NCBI GenBank assembly: GCA_963828625.1
Contig: CAWHEX010000003.1
Span: forward strand, 620,001-684,000
Source: PALSA-894 sp963828625
GTDB taxonomy: Bacteria; Pseudomonadota; Alphaproteobacteria; Rhizobiales; Xanthobacteraceae
Length of the DNA stretch: 64,000 nt
Direction of reading: 5' to 3'
Both the position numbers and the translations under genes were made by a program. Positions 57,846 through 64,000 of this stretch are shown one piece after another. A model generated the notes under the pieces. It had not been told where the DNA came from. It worked only from the letters and a program-made list of their open reading frames with translations, and did not search any database. Position 1 is the first letter of the stretch, and the number at the start of each line of letters is the position of its first letter.

Positions 57846-58524
57846 TCTGCGTGCTCCCGCGAAATCCGGTCGCCAGCAGATAAAGCTCCGCTGAATCGGC
57901 GCGGCTTGCTTGCGGTTTCACGTGACGCACGGTGGCGAAATCGCGCTTGAGCTGTGCGAGCAGCGCGGCGTCGGCACCGCCTTGCAGGACCTTGGCGAGG
58001 AAACTGCCGCCCGGCCGCAACACCTCGCGGGCGAACTCGACGCCAGCCTCGACCAGCGCCATGATCTTGAGCTGGTCGGTCTTCCGGTGGCCAGTGGCGT
58101 TCGCCGCCATGTCGGAGAGCACCACATCGGCCTCGCCGATGAGCGCGCGCAGCCGTTCCGGCGCGGCGGGATCGAGAAAATCGAGATGCAGGAATTCAAC
58201 GCCCGCGACCGGCGCCATCTCGAGCAGGTCGATTGCGACGACCGCACCTCGTCCCTCCCCGGCCTTCACGCGCTTTGCCGCGACCTCGCTCCAGCCGCCG
58301 GGTGCCGCGCCGAGATCGACAACCCGCGCGCCGGGCTTGAGCAGACGATACTTGTCGTCGATCTCGATCAGCTTATAGGCGGCGCGCGAGCGCATGCCCT
58401 CGCGTTTCGCGCGCGCCACATAAGGGTCGTTGAGCTGACGTTCGAGCCAGCGCTTAGACGACGCTGTGGTATTTTTTTTCTTCAGCCGCACCTTGAGCGG
58501 CCGCTCGTCGCGCGCGGAGGTCAC
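57838..58524 (-). CDS. rlmE: 23S rRNA (uridine-2'-O-)methyltransferase RlmE
   Basis: FtsJ/RrmJ, methylates U2552 of 23S rRNA. 228 residues with SAM motif VVDLGAAPGGWSEVAA and the K-D-K-E tetrad: lysine in RSRAAYKLIEID, aspartate in VLSDMAAN, lysine in FLAKVLQGG, glutamate in SAELYLLATGF. Overlaps ppx by four bases at its start, the usual ppx-rlmE pair in Rhizobiales. Confidence 0.95.
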   Translation of the reverse strand: MTSARDERPLKVRLKKKNTTASSKRWLERQLNDPYVARAKREGMRSRAAYKLIEIDDKYRLLKPGARVVDLGAAPGGWSEVAAKRVKAGEGRGAVVAIDLLEMAPVAGVEFLHLDFLDPAAPERLRALIGEADVVLSDMAANATGHRKTDQLKIMALVEAGVEFAREVLRPGGSFLAKVLQGGADAALLAQLKRDFATVRHVKPQASRADSAELYLLATGFRGSTQSA

Positions 58525-59645
58525 GGTGCGTGGCCGTGGTTGGTCCAGACATTATCGGCGCGCATCAATTCCACCAGCATGCCTTCGCGCAAACCGCGGT
58601 CGGCAACGCGCAGCCGTTCGCACGGAAAGACGCGGCGGATCGCTTCAAGGATCGCGCAACCAGCGAGCACGAGGTCTGCACGCTCCGAGCCGATGCAGGG
58701 ACTGGCGACGCGCTCGTCGTAGCTCATGGCGCGCAGCTCATCGAGCACGGTCTGCACCTCGCCGTCGGTCATCCAGCAGCCGTCGACCTGACGGCGGTCG
58801 TAGCGCCGCAGCCGCAGGTGCAGGCCCGCGATGGTGGTCACCGTGCCGGATGTGCCGAGCAGATGCATCGACGCGAGATCCAGCCCCTCGCAATGCTCCT
58901 TCGCAAAAGCCCGAACATAGGCTTCGACTTCGGCGGTCATCGCCTCGTAGAGGGCGTGATCGACGTTCACGCCGCCGTAGCGCTCGGCGAGCGACACGAC
59001 GCCGACCGGGAGCGAGGCCCAGCCGTGGATATGCGGCACCGGCGGCCCGCCATCGGCCGGATGATTGCGCCCGAGCCGCACGATCTCCGAGGAGCCGCCG
59101 CCGATATCGAACAGGATGACGCCGGCAGAGACTGGATCCATCAGCGGCGTGCAGCCGATCGCCGCAAGCTCGGCTTCGGTTTCGCGGTCGACAATTTCAA
59201 GCGCAAGCCCGACCTCGCGCTGCACGCGGTCGCGGAAGTCCTCGCCGTTCTCGGCCGAGCGGCAGGCTTCGGTCGCGATCAGGCGCGCGCGCGACACTTC
59301 GCGGTTGCGCATCTTGTCGCGGCAGATCGACAACGCCTCGATCGCGCGGCCGATCGCCGCCTCGCCGAGCCGGCCCGAGGCCGCCATGCCCTCGCCGAGC
59401 CGGATGATTCGCGAGAACGCGTCGATCACGCGGAAGCCGTCGCGAATCGGGCGCGCGACCAGCAGACGGCAATTGTTGGTGCCAAGATCGAGCGCCGCAT
59501 ACGCGGGGCGCGGGCGATGTTGATTAACCCCGCCCTCCGGACGCGGATGGCGGGGTGGCCAGCGCCGACCCCACGGGGGCCGATTTCTCGGCTCCCGTCG
59601 ATGCGCGGGGTCGAGGCCGGACGGAGTCCGGGCCTCGTCGTCCAT
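58521..59645 (-). CDS. ppx: Exopolyphosphatase/guanosine pentaphosphatase family protein
   Basis: Ppx/GppA phosphatase, cleaves polyphosphate or pppGpp. ASKHA-fold motifs: AALDLGTNNCRLLVA (phosphate 1), LFDIGGGSSEI (phosphate 2), LLGTSGTVTTIAG. Start at ATG 59645 gives 374 residues with a 45-residue basic N-terminal extension before the fold; the open frame upstream is not protein-like. Short C-terminus, so it has only the two core domains. Coupled to rlmE. Confidence 0.88.
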   Translation of the reverse strand: MDDEARTPSGLDPAHRREPRNRPPWGRRWPPRHPRPEGGVNQHRPRPAYAALDLGTNNCRLLVARPIRDGFRVIDAFSRIIRLGEGMAASGRLGEAAIGRAIEALSICRDKMRNREVSRARLIATEACRSAENGEDFRDRVQREVGLALEIVDRETEAELAAIGCTPLMDPVSAGVILFDIGGGSSEIVRLGRNHPADGGPPVPHIHGWASLPVGVVSLAERYGGVNVDHALYEAMTAEVEAYVRAFAKEHCEGLDLASMHLLGTSGTVTTIAGLHLRLRRYDRRQVDGCWMTDGEVQTVLDELRAMSYDERVASPCIGSERADLVLAGCAILEAIRRVFPCERLRVADRGLREGMLVELMRADNVWTNHGHAP

Positions 59646-60030
59646 CAAAATTCCATCCTGCCGCGCCGAAGCTCTTCCTCGCTCGACGGCTCGCGGCTTT
59701 CGTTTGTGCCTAGATCGGAAAAACTCTAGCAGCGCCGGAACACAACGCAAGAGTTGCGCGTTGGCGGCCTTAGGCCCTGCTTACAACCAAGGGTGAGGCC
59801 CATTAAGCAAGTTTGCGCGGCACGCCAGTGGTAACGAAATGCCCGCGTGAAGCGCACATTTACGATGGGTCAGTGCGGTTACGGAGAATAAATGTGAAAT
59901 GGAGATTACGGATTGCCGAGTCACATTTCACTATGGTTGTTTCAAATAGCGCGGAGGTAGCAGGGGCGTATGGGGCACCCGGTCTGATGGCCTCCAAATC
60001 CGAGCAACGAAGCGAAGATAGAAAGACACC
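59646..60030. other. Intergenic region upstream of the XRE regulator
   Basis: 385 bases without a convincing gene. The second half is less GC-rich than the window average and contains an 8-bp inverted repeat (next entry). It should hold the divergent promoters of ppx and of the regulator. Short open frames on both strands here are not protein-like. Confidence 0.6.
59894..59931. promoter_or_regulatory. Inverted repeat upstream of the XRE regulator
   Basis: GTGAAATG at 59894-59901 and CATTTCAC at 59924-59931 are exact inverted copies, centres about three helical turns apart (30 bases). Located 100-137 bases before the regulator's ATG, it could be an autoregulatory operator pair. No factor can be assigned from the sequence. 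Confidence 0.4.
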
Positions 60031-60456
60031 ATGAAACAGGCCAAGACAAGCGACAAGCACGTACGTGCAAGACGTGCCGACAGCCGCGACGCAGAAGTCG
60101 GACGGCGCGTGCGGTCCCGGCGGCTGGAATGCCGTCTGTCCCAGACCGAACTCGCGGATCGCATCGGCGTCACATTCCAGCAGGTGCAGAAGTACGAGAA
60201 GGGCGTGAACCGCATCGGGGCCGGCCGGCTCCAGCGGATCAGCGAAGCTCTCGAAGTGCCGATCTCGTTTTTCTTCAGCGGCTCGGCCGCCGGCGGCTCG
60301 TCGCGGGATCAGGGCGCATCGGAAAGCGTGTTCGGCTTCATGCAGACCTCCGGCTCGGTGCGCATCGTGAAGGCGTTCCACAAGATCAAGAGCCGCAAGG
60401 CGCGTCAGCTTCTGGTCGAGATGGCCGAAGAACTGGCCGACCTTCAGGCCGACTGA
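60031..60456 (+). CDS. XRE family transcriptional regulator (PhrR/PraR-like)
   Basis: 141 residues. A basic N-terminal arm is followed by a Cro/CI helix-turn-helix (about residues 28-82: RLSQTELADRIGVTFQQVQKYE as recognition core in two parts), then a short linker and a helical C-terminus (KIKSRKARQLLVEMAEEL). This layout matches the rhizobial PhrR/PraR regulators, which control acid response, attachment or quorum-sensing genes in Rhizobium and Sinorhizobium. Members are conserved in the order. It lies alone downstream of a 385-base regulatory region with a dyad. Confidence 0.85.
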   Translation: MKQAKTSDKHVRARRADSRDAEVGRRVRSRRLECRLSQTELADRIGVTFQQVQKYEKGVNRIGAGRLQRISEALEVPISFFFSGSAAGGSSRDQGASESVFGFMQTSGSVRIVKAFHKIKSRKARQLLVEMAEELADLQAD

Positions 60457-60645
60457 GAACCTGGTGGACGTGCCGCCAGCAGACGTGGCGGCACCCTCAC
60501 CCTTCCGGTTTGACTAGTGCGCCGCGGCCACCTCGGTCGGTCCCGCTCGCATTGCCCACCATCCGCCGATTTCAGCGCGATTTGTCCCGTGGTATGATCC
60601 GACCACGGCGCGAATTCGCGCGCTTCCGTGTACGCGAGGGTGAGT

Positions 60646-61656
60646 ATGGCGCTCCAGGCGCTCGGCTATGTCGGCATCCGCTCCCGCAACCTTGACGACT
60701 GGGCGGGCTATGCGACGCGCTTTCTCGGCATGCAGCTTGTCGAGCGCACCGGCACGACGCTTTCGCTGCGCATGGACGATCGTAAGCAGCGCGTGATCGT
60801 CAGCGCGGATGCGGACGGCGGCGCCGGATTCTACGGCTGGGAGGTCGCGGACGCAGCGGCACTCGATGCGCTCGGCGCGCGGCTTGAACGCGCGGGCGTC
60901 GCGGTGGCGCGCGGCAGCCGCGCGCTCGCGCAGGAGCGGCGCGTCGCGGACCTGATCGTCTTTCACGACCCGATCGGCAACCGGCTTGAGGCATTTCACG
61001 GCGGCCAGATCGCGAGCGAGCCGTTTAGCCCCGGCCGCAGCATTTCGGGCTTCCGTACCGGACCGCTCGGCATGGGCCATGCGGTGCTGACGGTCGAGCG
61101 GATCGACGACGTGCTGCCGTTCTATCGTGACGTACTCGGCTTCGCGCTCAGCGATTACATTCTCAAGCCATTCAAGGCCTACTTCTTCCACGTCAATCCG
61201 CGCCACCACAGTCTCGCGTTCCTCGAGACCGGAACGAACGGCATCCATCACATGATGGTGGAGCTCTTCAGCCTCGACGATGTCGGGCAGGCCTACGACA
61301 TCGCGCTGATGAATCCGGAGAGCATCGGCTCGACCTTCGGCCGCCACACCAACGACCACGTGACGTCATTCTATTCCTGGTCGCCGTCGGGCTTCATGGT
61401 CGAGTACGGCTGGGGCGGCCGGCTGGTCGAACCCGACAACTGGACCGCCGAGGAGTACACCGTCGGCCCGAGCCTGTGGGGCCACGACCGCGCCTGGTTG
61501 CCGGAGGCGAAGCGCGCGGAGGCGCGCGCCATGCGCAAGAAGCTCGCCGAGGACGGTGTGCGTCACCCCGTGCAGGTGATCGAGGGGAACCACCGGCTGA
61601 TGCCCGGCACCTGCCCGTGGTGGGATGCGGCGACGGCAGAGCGGAAAGCCGGGTAG
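60646..61656 (+). CDS. Type I extradiol dioxygenase (BphC-like, VOC fold)
   Basis: Fe(II) ring-cleavage dioxygenase acting on a catechol. 336 residues in two VOC domains. Probable metal ligands are His145 (MGHAVL), His202 (IHHMMVE) and Glu253 (FMVEYGWG); second-sphere residues matching BphC are His188 (RHHSLAF), His238 (NDHVTS) and Tyr243. GAGGGTGA precedes the ATG at 60646. No hydroxylase or hydrolase partner is adjacent, though a hydratase of the meta-cleavage type occurs at the right edge. Substrate unknown. Confidence 0.88.
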   Translation: MALQALGYVGIRSRNLDDWAGYATRFLGMQLVERTGTTLSLRMDDRKQRVIVSADADGGAGFYGWEVADAAALDALGARLERAGVAVARGSRALAQERRVADLIVFHDPIGNRLEAFHGGQIASEPFSPGRSISGFRTGPLGMGHAVLTVERIDDVLPFYRDVLGFALSDYILKPFKAYFFHVNPRHHSLAFLETGTNGIHHMMVELFSLDDVGQAYDIALMNPESIGSTFGRHTNDHVTSFYSWSPSGFMVEYGWGGRLVEPDNWTAEEYTVGPSLWGHDRAWLPEAKRAEARAMRKKLAEDGVRHPVQVIEGNHRLMPGTCPWWDAATAERKAG

Positions 61657-61802
61657 GAACCGTGTGCTGCAAGACCCGGATCGGTGGTTGCGCGAACCGC
61701 CCCGCTGCTATATTTCGCTGCGCACGGTGCCCGCCCTCGCGGCAGGCGCGCCCACCAAGCCGCTCTGATTCCGGCTCATTCGCGAGCCGCACGCGGCCTG
61801 AT

Positions 61803-61876
61803 TGGGGGATGGTGAAATGGTATCACAGCAGACTCTGACTCTGTTTTTCTAGGTTCGAATCCTAGTCCCCCAGCCA
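61803..61876 (+). tRNA. tRNA-Gln (anticodon CTG)
   Basis: 74 bases including an encoded CCA. Acceptor arms TGGGGGA (61803-61809) and TCCCCCA (61866-61872) pair fully, discriminator G, then CCA. The anticodon stem GCAGA/TCTGT closes the loop CTCTGAC with anticodon CTG. The T arm has the GGTTCGAATCC core. A possible -10 TATATT at 61709-61714 lies upstream. Confidence 0.96.
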
Positions 61877-62048
61877 ACTCACCTCACACACAGAAAACAA
61901 GTTCCCTCGCCTGCCCGCATTTAGCCGCAAGGCGTTGACGTTTTCGGCGCGGGTTCCCGCACGTCAGGTCATCGTTTCTTAGGTGTTGTCCGCGAAGCTT
62001 CGCGCTGATCGACGGCGATGTCGGCCGCCCCTTACTCCACAGGGCCTC

Positions 62049-63533
62049 GTGCAAAGCTTGGAAAAGCGCGCAGCGATAAACGACGACGCGGAGATGTTCG
62101 CGCTCGCACCGGTCTCGCTTTGGCTGGAAGACTACAGCGGGCTGAAACATCTTTTCACGCAGTGGCGCCGCGATGGAGTCACCGATCTGCGCGCGCATCT
62201 TGCCGCCGACCATCGGCGGGTCGCCGAGTGCTCCGCGCAGATCAAGGTCGTGAAGGTCAATCGCGCGACGCTGACGCTGTTCGAAGCGATCGACGTCGAT
62301 CATCTGATCGACAATCTCGCGCGCGTGTTCCGCGACGACATGCTCACCACCCACATCGAAGAATTGGTGCAGCTCTGGGAGGGCAAGACCGGCTTCTTCA
62401 GCCATACCGTCAACTACACGCTGACCGGACGGCGCATCGACATCCAGCTCAGGGGGTCGATCCTGCCCGGCTACGAACAGACGTGGGACCGCGTGCTCGT
62501 CGCGATCGAGGACGTGACCGTGCGCGAGAGCGCGCGACGGGACATGGTTGCGAGCGAGGCCTATGCGCGCGGCCTGTTCGAGCATTCGCCGGTCTCGCTC
62601 TGGGTCGAGGACTTCTCGGCAATCAAGACCCTGCTCGACGAGATGCGAGAGCGCGGCATCGTCGATTTCCGTGTCTTCACCGACGTTCATCCGGAATTCG
62701 TCACGCGCTGCATGAACGAAATCCGCGTGATCGACGTCAACCGGCATACACTCGAACTGTTCGGCGCGCCCAACCGGGAAGCGCTGCTGGCGCGGCTCTC
62801 CGATATCTTCCGCGACGACATGCAGCAGCAATTTCGCGAGCAGCTGATCGATCTGTGGGACGGCAAGCTGTTCCAGAGCCGCGAGGTCATGAACTACGCG
62901 CTCGACGGGACCGAACTGCATCTGCACATGCAATTCTCGGTGTTCCCGGGGCGCGAGCGCGACTGGTCGCAGGTGCAGATCGCGCTGACCGACATCACGG
63001 CACGCAAGAAGGCGGAAGCCTATCTGGAGTACCTCGGCAAGCACGACGTGCTGACCAAGCTCTACAATCGCTCGTTCTACGCCGACGAACTCGCCCGGCT
63101 CGAGCGCAAGGGACCGCACCCAATCACCATCATCATCGCGGACCTCAACGGGCTGAAGTCCGCCAATGACCAGTTCGGGCACTCGGTCGGCGATGCGCTG
63201 TTGCGACGCGCCGGCGAGGTGCTCAATGCACTCGTGGAGCGTCCGAACTACGCGGCGCGCATCGGCGGCGACGAATTTGCCGTGTTGCTGCCGGGCATGG
63301 ACGAGTCCGCGGGCGCGGCCATGGTGGATGCAATCCATCGGCTGACCGAGATCAACAATCAATTCTATCCTGGCTCGCCGCTAAGCTTTTCGATGGGAGC
63401 GGCGACCAGCACGTCCGGCGAGCGGCTTGAAGCCGTGGTCAAGCGGGCCGACCTCGCGATGTTCGAGGAGAAGCGCGTCCACTACGCGCGCGAAACGGAC
63501 ACGCCGCCCGCGGCCCGCGTGAACTCCGCCTAA
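62049..63533 (+). CDS. Diguanylate cyclase with two PAS-like sensor domains
   Basis: About 494 residues from the GTG at 62049; GTG 61983 would add 22 residues that look non-coding, so I prefer the shorter form, without strong ribosome-site support. Two repeated PAS-like domains (each opening APVSLWLEDYS / SPVSLWVEDFS, about residues 15-150 and 175-325) precede a GGDEF domain (HDVLTKLYNRS, then GGDEF in RIGGDEFAVLLPG). The product would be cyclic di-GMP. No membrane segment, so a cytosolic sensor. The RxxD inhibitory site is absent (ERPN at that position). No EAL domain. Confidence 0.87.
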   Translation: MQSLEKRAAINDDAEMFALAPVSLWLEDYSGLKHLFTQWRRDGVTDLRAHLAADHRRVAECSAQIKVVKVNRATLTLFEAIDVDHLIDNLARVFRDDMLTTHIEELVQLWEGKTGFFSHTVNYTLTGRRIDIQLRGSILPGYEQTWDRVLVAIEDVTVRESARRDMVASEAYARGLFEHSPVSLWVEDFSAIKTLLDEMRERGIVDFRVFTDVHPEFVTRCMNEIRVIDVNRHTLELFGAPNREALLARLSDIFRDDMQQQFREQLIDLWDGKLFQSREVMNYALDGTELHLHMQFSVFPGRERDWSQVQIALTDITARKKAEAYLEYLGKHDVLTKLYNRSFYADELARLERKGPHPITIIIADLNGLKSANDQFGHSVGDALLRRAGEVLNALVERPNYAARIGGDEFAVLLPGMDESAGAAMVDAIHRLTEINNQFYPGSPLSFSMGAATSTSGERLEAVVKRADLAMFEEKRVHYARETDTPPAARVNSA

Positions 63534-63534
63534 C

Positions 63535-64000
63535 TCAGACGAACTGCACCGAGATACTGCCGAGTGCGCCGAAGTCGGCGCGCACCGTATCGCCCTTCTG
63601 CGCCCAGATCACACGGGTGAAGGAGCCGGCCAAGACAAGATGCCCCGCTTCGAGGGCGACGCCATGCTGGCCGAGCTTGTTGGCGAGCCAGGCGACGCCC
63701 ATCGCGGGATGGCCGAGCACGCCGGCCGCGACGCCGGTCTCCTCGATTTCGGAATTGCGCATCATGATGCCGCCGACCCAGCGCAGGTCGATATCCATCG
63801 GCCCGACCGGACGTCCGCCGACCACGATGCCGGCGGCAGCTCCGTTATCGGAGATGGTATCGAAGATCTTGCGCGGATTGATGATGCGCGCATCGACGAT
63901 CTCGATCGAGGGAACGACGTATTCGGTCGCGCGCAACACATCGGTCAGGCCGACGCCCGGGCCCTTCAACTCCTTGCCGAGGACGAACGCCAGCTCGACC
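63535..64000 (-). CDS. 2-oxo-hept-3-ene-1,7-dioate hydratase-type enzyme, 5' part outside window
   Basis: C-terminal ~154 residues of a meta-cleavage-pathway hydratase (HpcG/HpaH or MhpD type). GKELKGPGVGLTDVL, VPSIEIVDARI and SFTRVIWAQKGDTVRADFGALG are characteristic; the metal-binding N-terminal part is beyond the right edge. The hydratase adds water to 2-hydroxy-dienoates after extradiol ring cleavage, which would fit the dioxygenase at 60646 functionally, but they are on opposite strands and three kb apart. Confidence 0.82.
   Translation of the reverse strand, partial: VELAFVLGKELKGPGVGLTDVLRATEYVVPSIEIVDARIINPRKIFDTISDNGAAAGIVVGGRPVGPMDIDLRWVGGIMMRNSEIEETGVAAGVLGHPAMGVAWLANKLGQHGVALEAGHLVLAGSFTRVIWAQKGDTVRADFGALGSISVQFV

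Noticed and set aside
59813..60034. 73-codon frame upstream of the XRE regulator
   Set aside because: Composition is not protein-like and it covers the region with the inverted repeat, which is better explained as regulatory DNA.
60646..64000. A complete meta-cleavage pathway joining the dioxygenase and the hydratase
   Set aside because: The two genes are on opposite strands, separated by a tRNA and a GGDEF gene, and no hydroxylase, hydrolase or aldolase is present in the window.

Overview
The window is a GC-rich (roughly two thirds G+C), gene-dense chromosomal segment of an alphaproteobacterium, most likely order Hyphomicrobiales (Rhizobiales) near Bradyrhizobium/Nitrobacteraceae or Xanthobacteraceae. 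The evidence is gene order and family content: pepA-holC opposite lptF-lptG-lptD-surA-pdxA-ksgA, then gmk-yicC-mltG-fabF-acpP-fabD, then rpsF-rpsR-DUF2232-rplI, dnaB, alr, radA, cvpA, purF-SDR. A GTTC-N7-GTTC LexA box (the alphaproteobacterial type) lies before radA. No phage, integrase, transposase, CRISPR array, rRNA or plasmid function is visible.

Layout. 1-4.2 kb: an ABC-F ATPase entering from the left edge, a Tat-exported cyclase-family protein, holC and pepA. 4.4-12 kb: LPS export (lptF, lptG, lptD), a SurA-like chaperone, pdxA and ksgA. 12-19 kb: a zinc alcohol dehydrogenase, then gmk, yicC, mltG, fabF, acpP and fabD on the minus strand. 19-29 kb: ribosomal genes, a cytochrome-c-like protein, a cyclopropane fatty acid synthase homologue, dnaB, alr, radA and cvpA. 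29-37 kb: purF, dehydrogenases, an MFS pump, der, a lipoprotein and a YfgM-like protein. 37-43 kb: an accessory metabolic stretch (NnrU, a TTT binding protein, two SDRs, a cyclase-family protein, an ArsC-like protein, a Lin0512 protein and two tandem lipoproteins). 43-54 kb: tenA, a wrecked AAA ATPase, guaA, a hydrolase, an RsmB-like methyltransferase, a MAPEG-oxidoreductase-MAPEG set and guaB. 54-64 kb: a TPR protein, transporters, an acyltransferase, rlmE, ppx, an XRE regulator, an extradiol dioxygenase, tRNA-Gln, a PAS-GGDEF protein and a truncated hydratase.

Sequence quality shapes the whole annotation. I found about 23 single-base frame breaks in otherwise conserved genes, including essential ones (fabF, radA, purF, guaA). 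About 18 of them are one extra base. This is best read as long-read consensus error, so each such gene is annotated as one intact-in-life CDS with the break position given. One locus is different: the AAA/DUF4435-type ATPase between guaA and tenA has about ten disruptions of both signs in 1.66 kb and looks like a real pseudogene.

No clearly new multi-gene system was found. The items most worth following are a Shine-Dalgarno-sequestering inverted repeat in the rpsF leader, the LexA box before radA, the dead ATPase, the absence of fabG between fabD and acpP, an SDR without its YxxxK motif, and two unexplained dyads (43.5 kb and 59.9 kb).
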